64,000 nt of DNA from Limnoperna fortunei (lineage: Eukaryota; Mollusca; Bivalvia; Mytilida; Modiolidae): contig OX104112.1 of the NCBI GenBank assembly GCA_944474755.1, forward strand, positions 53,332,774-53,396,773, in the 5' to 3' direction. Positions 31,943 to 43,081 of this stretch are shown piece by piece. Position numbers and translations under genes: made by a program. Below the pieces are notes generated by a model. The model had not been told where the DNA came from. It was given only the letters and a program-made list of their open reading frames with translations, and did not search any database. Each line of letters starts with the position of its first letter. Positions within the stretch are counted from its first letter, which is position 1.

Positions 31943-32687
31943 TCTCGATTTTTATATCAATTATACTTAACCCAATTTTATTTTCTAATACAACTTCAAT
32001 GTTAAAATAAAATTTTCTAATTTTTTTGTCGTGTTTGGAGATACACTTATTTATTTTTTCAGTCGAAAAAATGAAATCAATAAACAAGAAATTTATTTCA
32101 TTTTTAGTGCGATAATAATGCGTTCCTCCACTTAGTAAGCTTATTTTTGTCACCTCGCCTAAACAAGACTTCTGCTCAGTTTGATTTTTATATAGTAAGG
32201 TAAACAAACAAAATGTTTGAATTGAAAAATGTCATTTATTATTTAAATGACGGTTATATACATGTATATACATGTTAACAAAGTTAACATCAAGATCACA
32301 AAACATGCATATAAAACAATCCATAAATATATACATTTGTAAGACTAAAACTGTAACTATTCTAATACTACTATAAGATTTCTATAAAAATCAAAGGTGA
32401 GGGATTAAAACTAGCCCTCTAACAACAATAAATATAAAGATCAATTCCCAATCAAAAGCGAGTTACAAACTAAATGTTGGCATTTGAGAAACACTAAGAA
32501 TAAAAAGATTTGGGTGGGATGGTGGGTAAATTAAATTAACTTTTTCTTCGAAATTTTTTTTACAAATAAATATGGCTGCAGCAGCTTGTAATCGATGCTA
32601 AATAATGAATATTAATGAGCGTCATATGACCTGACACCTAGCGGTGTCAACATAATTCAGGGGGATAACTCCACCCTTTCATATACT
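31943..32687. other. Non-coding stretch, nothing recognised
   Basis: Minus-strand ORF 31827-32207 overlaps a SINE and is a chance frame. Confidence 0.45.
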
Positions 32688-33157
32688 AAAGGGGTCATTA
32701 TCCTATTCATGTAATGAATTTCCGGTGCATGTCAAAAGATGGCAGGATGAAAAAATAGTCCCAATTTTCTCTTTTGTTTCTGCTTTTGCTTATAACTGCT
32801 ATTGCTTAAGAGTTGGATATTTTGAAAGGTATGGCATTACTGTAGAACAAGAATATATTTTTTTCCAGCCAATGTCTTTACAGTGGAAGCACTTCCTAAA
32901 GTGTGTAATGTGGTACAATGTGACCACAACACTGAAATGAAAGTAGAAAAACCATTCTTAAACTTTAAGGTAATTTTCCCAAAAAAAATCCGTGGACAGG
33001 TATACTTTTCTCTCCATTTTTATGTAATTTAGCATTATAGGTGTAATGCCCCATATATGAAATTTTAAGTGAAAGAAAGATTTTTTTAATAAAAAATGTT
33101 GATGTCTCGCCCGTCCGGTTACTTTTGCTCAGGCTATCCAAAAGGATAATGACCTCT
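32688..33157 (+). repeat. 470-bp repeat with inverted termini, left copy
   Basis: Identical base for base to 34418-34887. The left end AGGGGTCATTATCCT and right end AGGATAATGACCTCT are inverted repeats of each other with one mismatch, as in a non-autonomous DNA transposon. A 71-codon ORF inside has no recognised domain. Confidence 0.9.
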
Positions 33158-34417
33158 GTAAGAGCAAAATTTACAAATTGGTCAAATACACAAATCCCAC
33201 TTGTCAGGCACTTTTTATGAAAGGGTACCAGAACTCATTATAGGAAAACATCTTTTCTGCAAAATGTATCTTCAGGTTTTATAGTTATAGTCTGTTTCAT
33301 TATCTGAAGTAAAATTTGACTTTTTGGCCTATGGTATCATAAAAAGTGATTATTTTTGCAAAAAGCACACTGTTTACAATTCTATAGAGTAGAGTAAGGT
33401 ATAACCTAAGGTGACATGAAATAAAAATGTATTATTGGTATTATATAATACCTTTCAGACCAAAAATTGATTAAATAAAGGTAAACCATGATCCTATTTC
33501 ATGTACCGGCACTTATTGCTTGACAGAAACATGTATCATACCTTGAAAATTGTAACTAAAGATTAAATGCATTCATTTTGTTTCTTAAAAGAAGGTTATA
33601 CAGCAGTATTTTAATCAATATGTAGTGTTTATTCATTCCTCTGGCCACTAGGTAATTATTTGGCATGGGTAGGCATCATTTGCAATGTGTCGTTTTAATG
33701 TAAAGTCTGTGAATCTAGTATGCTTTTGGGTACTTTGAACCAATCAGTCTAGTCAGTTGCTATGTTTTCTACTTTTTCAGTGACTTGGCATGCAAAAAGG
33801 ACTGAAAAGATGCCAATGAGTCTTTTTGTATAACAATTAAATGTCAGTTTTCTTAAAACTAGTCAAAACTCTACTTTGTGCATAGTTTTATTAAAGTTTA
33901 AGCTACAGAAAAGAGACCTCTGCTTCTCAACCTGAATTCCATTGTGGTGTATTTCTACTTAATAAGTTCATTTATACACTCATTACAGCTAAGAAAAGCT
34001 TTTTTAGTTAGTTTTTTTCTTTTGTGAGGAAAAATGTTAATTTTTATATCATACCATCATAGCAACAGAATCGACTGTTTTCAACCCCCCCTATATTCAA
34101 ATGAGCTCTCACTTGATAAAAAGTTGCTTTTATCAGATGTGTTTCTGCTTATTTGGTAACTATTACACCAGTACTGTCATAAAAAGGTGATATTTTGACT
34201 GTTGTGCCAAAATTGTTGAACAGAAGAAAAAAATTATACCCTTACTGTCCTTATCAGTTAAAAATTGCTAAAACAAGGATTCACCACATCTTTGGAAACT
34301 GTCATAATTTTTATTTGAGTAGCAATATATTCAAACTGCATGCTTATTTTATTTACAGAATCATTAAATAACATAAAAAAAAATTTTGGTGGAAATCCGG
34401 AACTGTTGGCTTTGCTT
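33158..34417. other. 1.26-kb spacer between the two 470-bp repeats
   Basis: Non-coding and AT-rich. It shows no primer-binding site or polypurine tract next to the repeats, so an LTR retrotransposon layout is not supported. Confidence 0.5.
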
Positions 34418-34887
34418 AAAGGGGTCATTATCCTATTCATGTAATGAATTTCCGGTGCATGTCAAAAGATGGCAGGATGAAAAAATAGTCCCAATTTTCT
34501 CTTTTGTTTCTGCTTTTGCTTATAACTGCTATTGCTTAAGAGTTGGATATTTTGAAAGGTATGGCATTACTGTAGAACAAGAATATATTTTTTTCCAGCC
34601 AATGTCTTTACAGTGGAAGCACTTCCTAAAGTGTGTAATGTGGTACAATGTGACCACAACACTGAAATGAAAGTAGAAAAACCATTCTTAAACTTTAAGG
34701 TAATTTTCCCAAAAAAAATCCGTGGACAGGTATACTTTTCTCTCCATTTTTATGTAATTTAGCATTATAGGTGTAATGCCCCATATATGAAATTTTAAGT
34801 GAAAGAAAGATTTTTTTAATAAAAAATGTTGATGTCTCGCCCGTCCGGTTACTTTTGCTCAGGCTATCCAAAAGGATAATGACCTCT
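34418..34887 (+). repeat. 470-bp repeat with inverted termini, right copy
   Basis: Perfect copy of 32688-33157, offset 1730. TAA lies on both sides (just before AGGGGTC and just after GACCTC), which would fit a 3-bp TWA target duplication of the PIF/Harbinger type. This is weak because it is only three bases. Confidence 0.9.
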
Positions 34888-35479
34888 AAAATATTACTCG
34901 TGCCAAAAATTCATTTATAAAACTATAAATGTGGTTTTATAGCTTTAACCCATGAAATACGCGACGAATGAGGCACCACAAATGGTACCTTTGACTGCTA
35001 ATTTGTTTTATGTTTGAAGTCAAAATGTTCATTGTTAAATATAAAAGTATACATGTGGTGCGAGTGTAATTATAGTCTTTATAATATATAAGTCAATATA
35101 GTGTTTAATGGGCCAAAGCAAACAATACAGAATAAGGCCGACGGTGGAAGTTGATATTGCATTCTTCGTTCTTCTCCATCTGGGACCATACTGGGAGGAA
35201 TTACCAATGTTCGACACAGAGAACTGACCAGCGCGTACACAGGTGGCTAAAAATAGATTCTTTCTCGTTAGAGGTTATAATACAGAAGGTTTAAGTGTTT
35301 ACAGAGTGTTACGCCCCTTACATCATCAAGATTCCTTTTCTAGATTTCAAAAAAGCATAAATTCATTTCAGCCTCTACAAAAGACCCGTGTCCCAGCCCA
35401 ATACAGCCAAATAATATTTGTCAGTGGGAGGTCAAAAATTTGTACTAATTAGTCCTTTTTATTTCTTGTAAAGAAAAAC
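34888..35479. other. Non-coding stretch, nothing recognised
   Basis: Two small ORFs (35035-35217 minus, 35243-35452 plus) carry no recognisable domain. Confidence 0.4.
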
Positions 35480-36085
35480 ATCTGTTCTTCACACAAGTAA
35501 TAGTCGAACTTTAATGCATTTATTTTGGATACATTTCAGATTTTTTGAATGAAAATTTGTCTTGGTTTTTGGTGTCTTGTAATTGGTTTGTGTAAAGAGG
35601 ACATTCGATGAAATAATGGAAGGCATTTTCTACTGGTGCTCTACGTTGGCATGAGGGATTGGCATTATATGTCATATTTCAGAAAAGTTGCACAACATAT
35701 ATAAGAATACATGTACATGTGTAAGAATTACAACCTTTTTTATTCCAAACGAAAATTCAAGTAGTTAGAATTAATAAACCGTAGGCCTATAACATTTCAA
35801 GTTTAAATTTGGCTGGTGCATCCGATTGTCTCAATGTATGTTAAAGATTATTCCAAAGCTTTTGTTGATGGTATATATGAGTTCGTGGTTAGGGATAGTC
35901 TACAAAGGGGACTAATATAATCATACCCGTTGCGTAGTGGGTATGTAGTTGTATCTATGTTTCAAAATAACATATTCTCAGTTTTGTTACGACGAATAAC
36001 ATAAGCGATTTCTTGGAACATTTCGAGAGTTCTCTTATGTCATGGTCAATAAGTGAAGTATTGGTTGCTTGACTTTAATCAGATA
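35480..36085 (-). pseudogene. LINE reverse-transcriptase C-terminal remnant
   Basis: On the minus strand, in shifting frames, are peptides typical of the C-terminal end of a CR1/Jockey-like LINE ORF2: YPLRNGYDYISPLCRLSLT, NSYIPSTKAL and, nearer the 3' end, RRAPVENAFHYFIECPLYTN. Stops and frameshifts separate them. It is a decayed, 5'-truncated fragment. The exact clade is not determined. Confidence 0.7.
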
Positions 36086-36149
36086 TCCTATCTACTATAG
36101 TAAACAACCTTCCTCAAATCATTAAAACATCAGGAATCACCCGAACGCC

Positions 36150-36440
36150 TACACATGAAGGTAATAACATAATACCGAACACCGAGAAAACTGTCAAAAA
36201 AGACAATTCACAAATAAAACTCCAGAACCAACAACCAACTATAAAGTAACTACAGCAATGGTCCTGAATTGGTACAGGCATTGCAAAAGAAATTGCGGGT
36301 TAAATCAGGTGTAATGGCATTCCAAACCTACGTCTCCGTTACTGTAGAATGGGAGTTAATTAAAATGGATGGGTATCATATACAACTAGTCAGTAATAGA
36401 TGTATCCAACAATCATCGTAGCACATTCACTGTAAACTGA
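36150..36440 (+). repeat. Dispersed repeat, second copy of the 1815-2290 family
   Basis: It shares ACCGAACACCGA, AACTGTCAAAAAAGA, CCAACAACCAA, TGGTCCTGA-TTGGTACAGGC and ATGGGTATCATAT in the same order. It holds the unit once, without the 172-bp doubling. Confidence 0.75.
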
Positions 36441-37265
36441 AATAAAAAACTGGGAAAACTATCTGCAACCATAGTTTCAAACGAGGTAGAAACGAGGTAG
36501 AATAGTTTTTGACAAGGAAGTGGTATCTATAGTAAGATGAACATTGATGTCATATTCGATGTGAAAGTCTAAAAATGATGTAGATGAAGCTGCTTTTATG
36601 TTTTTTTTTAATTTCCAGTTCTAAAGGATATATCAACGGAAGCCACTAAGCAAATTGATGGTTTGGTAATTAAAAGGACAGCATCAATATATCTATATGT
36701 ACAATTAAAGAACCTGTCATCTGCCATCTTCTTGTCTTTAATAAGACGTCGAAGAAATTCAGTGGCATAAGAATACAGGAACAAATCGACAAGAAGTAGG
36801 GCACAGTTTGTGCCTTACGCCGCTGAATTTTCCAGTTTGATCTTCTGTCCAAATCTATATATACAGTTTATCAAACAAACTTCCTTTAAATGTAGAATAT
36901 ACGAAAACAAAAAATATTCACATATATACTTGTGCTGTTTTCAGACAAGTCCCTAAGACGTCCACAGCATAAAATCATTTAATAATTATACATATTTTTT
37001 ATCGAAAAAGACAGAAATGTTTCCTGTAACTTCGCAAATGAAAACTCCAATCAGTTAACCTTTTTCAAATGGGTCTGGCGACACTGATGTCCCGCTTGAC
37101 ATATATTGGTAACACCCCTTATTCTAAGTTCACGGACGAACGAACATACCAAAAATGTATATGCCATCATCTTTTGTTGTCGAAACATAAAAAAAATACG
37201 TTAGATTGTTTTGCAAATTGAATTCAATTTCGGTAATTAATAACATAATTACTTGTAACAAATTG
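36441..37265. other. Non-coding stretch 3' of the TRIM-like gene
   Basis: Holds the presumed 3' flank of the minus-strand gene. I see no clear AATAAA close behind its stop codon. Confidence 0.4.
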
Positions 37266-38036
37266 CTAGTAAATGATTGTATATAAAGCCACGTATCTTT
37301 TTTCATGATTACAGACTAAAAGTCGTTTACTGTGCTTTTCGTAGTACACAGCATCTGGGCCATGGAGTCCATCTGAACTTGTCAGTAGGACCTTCAGTTG
37401 CTTGCCATCTGGAGAAATGGCCAGAAGTAAATTGTTTTTATAACCAGCTGCAAACGTTATACCATAATTATCGACAGCTATGGCAGGATTGTTCAACAAT
37501 CGATCATCCTGACACGTCCAGATTTCTGTACCTTCCATATCTACGCAGTGTACACTCCCATTACTGGCAGAGTAGTAAATCTTGTCTTTCTGTGTTGTAA
37601 CTTTGTACGTACTTCTTGCGTTGTCGAATATACGTATTGTTTTGATAATTTTCCCATGTAGATCTATTACCTTGATTCCCTCCCCATGTACCACGGCATA
37701 TAATTTGGCATCGTTGTATGTAATCCCCATGATTGAGAATTGACATACATTCTCCAGAGTTTGATTTGTGTATGGAATGTTAATATTTACTATGGATATA
37801 CACGTGTTCCAGTGCGAAACTGCAACCCTTTGGTCATCGATTATTGTGACGTCATACGGAAGATAAGGAACACTGATGTCACGGTCATGTGATCCGTCTT
37901 CCTTTAGAATAGTAAGATATGGTTTATTGTAACTCGCAATCATAATAGACTTATTTGGTAATATTAGGCAGCTTCTTACGTCTGAATTCTTTCTACCAAT
38001 TATTATGTTTGTTATAAACTTCAACTGTAGATTGTC
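37266..38036 (-). pseudogene. TRIM-like gene, C-terminal beta-propeller part beyond an in-frame stop
   Basis: It is in the same frame as the upstream B-box part and separated from it only by one TAA (38037-38039). It encodes about 256 residues with repeating beta-strand-like units (SIMIASYNKPYLTIL, VAVSHWNTCISIVNI, KLYAVVHGEGIKVIDLHGK, SNGSVHCVDMEGTEIW, NLLLAISPDGKQLKVLL), consistent with an NHL/WD-like propeller as in molluscan TRIM proteins. No ATG lies near its start; the first is around 37943. It was therefore not born as a separate gene. It ends in TAA at 37266-37268. Stop readthrough or an intron removing the stop cannot be ruled out. Confidence 0.75.
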
Positions 38037-38954
38037 TTATTTATGGACTGCTGATTGAGCAGGACGTTGGTACTGTGCCTGAATTAGCCGTCGCTCAACA
38101 TATGGAACAAGTGATGCTTTAGATGTAATTTGTATTTCTCCTAAGGAGTCGAAGGTTTCAGTTAATGTGTCAAATTTGGAATTAAATTGAAGCGTTACAC
38201 TTAGTCGTGGAATACTGCTAAGCAAAAGTTTGATTTCATTTATTTCGTTGGCAACAGTTTTCAGAATATTCCGAATTCCAACAAACACTTGCTGATTTGA
38301 CAAACAATGTTTCATTTTTTGTGCAGTGTCTTTTAATTCCACAATGTGTCTTCGTTTTGAATCAAGTTTGTTCGTAATTAAAACCATTTCTTTTATTGCC
38401 TTATCTGACTTTGACTTAAGTGTTTTTAATAACTTCTCCTCTATGCAATCTAAGTGCTTATTTATTTCTGCTCGCTTTTTTGCTATAAATTTCTTTGTGA
38501 CTTCTTTCTGTTCCATCAGATTTATTTCATTTTTTTGAACATGTCGTACTCCTTTTACTGTGTTTTCTAGAAGCCCATCGATGGTTTGTTCCAGGTCGGT
38601 AAGTGCAAACGACGTTTTTGAACCCTTCGCTGCGTCATCTAACGAACTGATATCTTTACAACAGCTATGTTTTGAGTGAATACACGCAACACAATTGACA
38701 CTGTCGTGGTTTGGACAGTAAAATTCCAACTGTTCACTGTGCTCTGAACATTCCAAGCTAAAATTTGTTTTGATGGTCTTTTGATACTCCTGAACTGAAA
38801 TGATATAGTGGTTTCTTGACATTGTGGCAGCTTTGTGACTCCTGCAGCATTTACTGCAGAAACCCTCGTCACAGTCCGTACACCATTGGCTAGCAGATTT
38901 AGTAACATGTTCATAATGACAAGATTCGCAGAGTAATTCGCAAGATTCTGCCAT
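38037..38954 (-). CDS. TRIM-like protein, B-boxes and coiled coil (305 aa, ends at an early stop)
   Basis: I start at the ATG at 38954 and not at the longer frame's start at 39092. TTTATCTACGTTACAG, a good 3' splice site, ends just 10 bases before this ATG, so the 5' UTR likely lies in another exon. Domains: an atypical first finger with Cys9, Cys12, Cys25, Cys28, Cys33, Cys36, His40 and His49; a B-box 2 with Cys68, His71, Cys79, His82, Cys87 and Cys90; a coiled coil over about residues 115-260. No RING is visible before it, so ligase activity cannot be assumed. Related copies lie at both edges of the window. It is either a truncated expressed gene or a recent pseudogene. The lack of introns over about 1.7 kb also fits a retrocopy. 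Confidence 0.8.
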   Translation of the reverse strand: MAESCELLCESCHYEHVTKSASQWCTDCDEGFCSKCCRSHKAATMSRNHYIISVQEYQKTIKTNFSLECSEHSEQLEFYCPNHDSVNCVACIHSKHSCCKDISSLDDAAKGSKTSFALTDLEQTIDGLLENTVKGVRHVQKNEINLMEQKEVTKKFIAKKRAEINKHLDCIEEKLLKTLKSKSDKAIKEMVLITNKLDSKRRHIVELKDTAQKMKHCLSNQQVFVGIRNILKTVANEINEIKLLLSSIPRLSVTLQFNSKFDTLTETFDSLGEIQITSKASLVPYVERRLIQAQYQRPAQSAVHK

Positions 38955-39189
38955 TGTGGTTGTTCTGTAACGTAGATAAAACAAGCAAATAAAATGATAA
39001 ATATTAATGAAGTATGGAATTTGTATGTGAATGGGGAAGAAAAAAAAACCAGAACAGCAATCGAATGAATGATTGATTATAACACAAAACATTATGACTG
39101 AAATAAATCAATACTGCAAATAAAGAAGTCAAAACAAAATGCACGAAATTATGAATAAATGAAATCAATATATACTACTTTGTTTGTTA
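38955..39189 (-). promoter_or_regulatory. Presumed intron or 5' flank of the TRIM-like gene with a splice acceptor
   Basis: On the minus strand a pyrimidine-rich stretch ending in ACAG (about 38981-38965) precedes the AACAACCACA leader and the ATG. No TATA box is evident. Confidence 0.5.
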
Positions 39190-39420
39190 AATGGATGTTT
39201 TATTAAACTTTTAGAAAGTTTTCACCCATATCATAGCGTGTCATGTTTTATTGGCTTAGAGCAGTATACCCGGTGAAACCCTAGTCTTCGGCAGGAAAAC
39301 GGGCACTTATTGTTAACATTTCAGAGTTCAGGCCGCCTTTCACGAAGTCGGACAAACTCGCAACCTCCGTGTTGACATCCGGATGATCGATGCTAATCTT
39401 ACATCCTACTTATCGAGCCC
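39190..39420 (-). repeat. SINE family S1, copy g (diverged)
   Basis: Family features read on plus: TATCATAGCG-GTC, CCTAGTCTTCGGCAGGAAAA, CGCAACCTCCGTGTTGACATC and a worn head. Confidence 0.65.
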
Positions 39421-39634
39421 CAAGTAACTTATTTATAAATAAATTCTATAAATAAGATACAGTTAGGAAAACAAAATAATATTGGTATAATATGACATAA
39501 TTTATATTTGTTCATTTTAAAATTTAGAATTAGTTTTGTTTGAATGGGGTTTATCATAACTGTCAATGCAAGAACATAACAAAATGTATGTATAGTACCA
39601 CATTTTATGTTTATTATTTGAAAATCAATAAATA

Positions 39635-39745
39635 TTATTTTCAGCTATATCATGGGTCCAGCTTGTATCAGGCGAAATATCGAGAACACAAATCGCGTCG
39701 ACAAAAACAATGTCACGAAAACTTACAATTGCCAATTAAGAACAT
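39635..39745 (-). repeat. SINE family S1, copy h (3' fragment)
   Basis: TTTTCAGCTATATCATGGGTCCAGC and AAAACTTACAATTGCCAATTAA resemble the family's 3' half on the minus strand. Confidence 0.5.
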
Positions 39746-40599
39746 AAAAGCACATAATTGAGAAATTTAAAGAAAACACAAAAGACGCACACATACATCT
39801 ACGCACGCACAGACAGACATACAACAGACAGAACCCAAAGTGATATCCTATCATTCTAGATAACTCCAGAGCAAAAAGGTCGGACAAACTGTTGACATGC
39901 ATCTAAAAATGATAAAATAGTAAACAAAAACATTTGGCTCTTTTCGACCACTTATATCTCGAAATTCATCAAATATATTGATAATACTGAAAGCCCTCTT
40001 CAATTCACAATTTAATTTTGTCAATTTGATATAAAAACGAAATATATAAAAAAAATTTAGCAGCTCTTGCACAGCTGGAATTTAAAAAAAACCCTTTTTG
40101 TTTTGATCATCTGAACTGGATTTCGTCATTTTAAACAATTTTCTTCTGCCTAGGTTTCATTAGCGGGAACCTGATCTAACTGGTGGACCCTTTGTCTCTT
40201 AAAGATGACTAAATGAAGTTCATTAAGCCCTCGGCCACAAATCCTTAGAAGAATGAAAAACTTTCCATAACAAGTTGTAAACTATTAACCCTTAAATTTA
40301 GCGATGTCTGACCCCAGATATATAAATAAATTTCAATAAAAATTCCATCAAAAATGTAACTTGGATATAAAATGACACTTGTAAAAAGACCCGTTTTACT
40401 GCTTAACGAGTTGAAAAAAGTATTCTATGTATTCAATTTAGTGTTTGGTCCTTGTCGACTTCCTGTTACAAGAAAAAGATTACATAAAGAAAACTACATA
40501 TGAAATATGAAGCCATGATTAGGTCTTAAATAACATACTCAAAGTCGTGCATATGTGGGGATGTTCTTTTTGTTCGTTTTTTCGGGGGTCCTGGGGGAA
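39746..40599. other. Non-coding stretch, nothing recognised
   Basis: A short (CA/GA)-rich patch near 39780-39830. Otherwise plain. Confidence 0.4.
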
Positions 40600-41515
40600 T
40601 TGGAGATGAGCTGGCATTTAGAATCTTTAGTTCCGACTCAGCATATTCAATTCTCCAAATAATATTGTTGTTTTAAATTCAACAAAAGGATTATTTGAGG
40701 ATTCGCAGAGGCTATCTACCTAGATTAGAATTTTTAACCAAAACCTTTATGGGGTAAGGGAGCGCAACCTCGCTTTCATGGAGTTCGTGTGCACAAGACA
40801 ATTATCTATCTACGCCTTCGGAAGTTTACTATTCAATTTACACGAAGCGTAAAGAGTTTGGTATAATTTTTTTCGATTCATTAGAACAAAACAAGAACGT
40901 CTTCTAAATATTTAAGCACTTGTATACATGAAGATGTCATCGATATTCACAAAATCAAATTTGTTTTGATGTGTTGTTTTTGTTAAAGAAAAAACGTAAT
41001 AATTTTTTTAAAGAACTGTTTGCATAATAATGTTGATAAAAATATATTTGAATACTACTGAATAGAGTATAGAAAGATAATAAATGCTATACATTTTCGG
41101 TTACCGTATTTTATTGTTTGTCGATAGATTTAACGCTTTTTTCTTTGAGAGTATCACACGATACAGTTCAAAGGTAAAATTTCAATTTGTACAGATAGTC
41201 GACAAACTGATATTTCTATTTTTAAAAGGTTATTGGCAGATTGTCTTTTATCACATTTATTTTCAAAGGCATGAAAAAAGAATACTTAATAATCAATTAA
41301 AATCCTCGTTTAGTCCGCAGTAGCAGTTTTAATAAAATCAACTATTTTATTTTATTTTTAAGTTGATAGCAATATGATGGGGGTAAAATGTTTTATTGTA
41401 TTTGCAAATAGATATTTATTTAAACATCGTTAAAGCGAAAAATGTCATTAGTTTTAAGAGTTGTTTTAAGCAAAAGGTTTACATATATGACAGGTATTTA
41501 TCAAACTTTAACCTC
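40600..41515 (+). repeat. Diverged tandem duplication, unit 1
   Basis: It shares a long ordered series of blocks with 41618-42632: GCAGAGGCTATCTAC, GCAACCTCGCTTTCATGGAG, TAGAAAGATAATAAATGCTA, TAGTCGACAAACTGATATTTCT, AATGTTTTATTGTATTT and GGTATTTATCAAACTT. Confidence 0.85.
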
Positions 41516-41617
41516 TATATTAAAAAAGTTCTAAAGAGCAAAACGATGTTATCAACGGGTATCCATGCAGATTTGTTGCAAAGGTGGGTCTGGTTTAGGA
41601 CATATTGGGTAGTGAGA

Positions 41618-42632
41618 GTTGGAGAAAAGCTGGTATTTAGTATGTTAATCATCGAGAGGATTATTGGAGGATTTGCAGAGGCTATCTACATAGACTAGAA
41701 TTTGTAAAAAAATATTTTTGGGGTAGGGAGGGCAACCTCGCTTTCATGGAGTTCGTACAACAAAAAATATATATCTACGCTTTTGGTAGTCTACTATTCA
41801 GACGACATGTAGCAAAATTATTACAATCAATCCCAGACAAACCCTTGAAAAAAGGTTTTGTTTGGTTCTTAATAGTCAAAATGAGTGACGTATACTTTTA
41901 CTTATTTGACCTACTTTTAAATTAAAGTTAACAGAAATTTTTCATCACATTTTGGAAGAGATTTGGTTTAATTTTTGCGATTAGTTAAAAAAGAGCTCTA
42001 GAATGTCTTCTTAATAGCATATCGTTTGTGTGTATGTAAATGTAATCGATATTTGCAAAATCAAATTTTTTTGTTGTGTTGTTTTTTGTTTTAGAAAAAA
42101 TACGTAAGAAATATTTTTTTAAAAAGAACTGTTTGGATAATAAAACTAGTGACTAGATTATAGAAAGATAATAAATGCTACACATGTGCGGTTACCGTAT
42201 TGTTATTGTATTCTGGACATGTCGATTGATATATATCCTTATTATCTTTGAGAGAATCACACTATACAGATCAAAGGTAGAATTTCAATTTGAATAAATA
42301 GTCGACAAACTGATATTTCTGTGATTTAAAGGTTATTGGCAAATAGGTTTTATCACATTTATATTTTTTAAAAAACATGAAAAAAAGAATACTTAAATAC
42401 TTCTTTATTAAAACCAGTCGCTTAGTCCTTAGTACTTTGCCGTTTTGATAAAATCGACAAATTATTTCAGTTGTAAGATTGATGACAATATAATGCGGTC
42501 AAAATGTTTTATTGTATTTACAAATAGTTATCTGGATAAGCATCGTTAAAGTGCAAAAATATCATAGGTTTAAAAGTAGTTGGAATTAAAATGTGTACAT
42601 ATATGGTAGGTATTTATCAAACTTAAAAAGCG
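41618..42632 (+). repeat. Diverged tandem duplication, unit 2
   Basis: Same orientation as unit 1, with spacing drifting from about 970 to 1117 bases along its length because of indels. Both units are non-coding; small ORFs in them differ between units. Confidence 0.85.
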
Positions 42633-43081
42633 TCATGATGTTGGCGGTGATCTCAAATGACAGAAAATTAGAACTTGTGTACATACCACTCAACTAAACG
42701 GCTCAACGGTACAGAGACGACATCCGGCAACCACATCTTCATAATATTATCGATTACCAGAGAGTTGTTCTGCAGGTCAATGCTTTCTTGAGCAGAGTAA
42801 CATTTATGTGTTGCCATGGCCTTCAAAGTCGCCAGATTCTAATCCGATCGAACATCTTTGGTACCAACTGGACAAACATGTGCACAGCGTCAACGCCAAA
42901 CAACAATGCAGACCATGGGTTAATTCTACAGATGTTGCAAGATAAATTGCGAAGAATACCTCGCATTAATGTTCGTGTTTTGATAGAGTCCATACCGGGA
43001 AGATACAGAACAGTGCTGGCTTCTCGAGGTTACCACAGCGTTACTTACTTGCTGCTGACCGGAAGTGACTTTGAACTGTGA
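42633..43081 (+). pseudogene. Tc1/mariner transposase remnant, C-terminal part
   Basis: Across two frames the plus strand encodes the C-terminal third of a Tc1-type transposase: LTAQRYRDDI-like residues near 42700, VLPWPSKSPDSNPIEHLWYQ (the block containing the last catalytic acidic residue), and after a frameshift near 42920 LRRIPRINVRVLIESIPGRY with SRGYH. The N-terminal DNA-binding part and the first catalytic Asp are missing. No inverted repeats were found. It begins exactly where duplication unit 2 ends. Confidence 0.82.

Noticed and set aside
32688..34887. LTR retrotransposon with 470-bp LTRs
   Set aside because: No TG...CA ends, no primer-binding site after the left repeat, no polypurine tract before the right one, and no coding sequence; the inverted ends point to a DNA element.
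38955..39092. N-terminal extension of the TRIM-like protein from the ATG at 39092
   Set aside because: The extension is hydrophobic and low-complexity, and a strong splice acceptor separates it from the conserved start at 38954.
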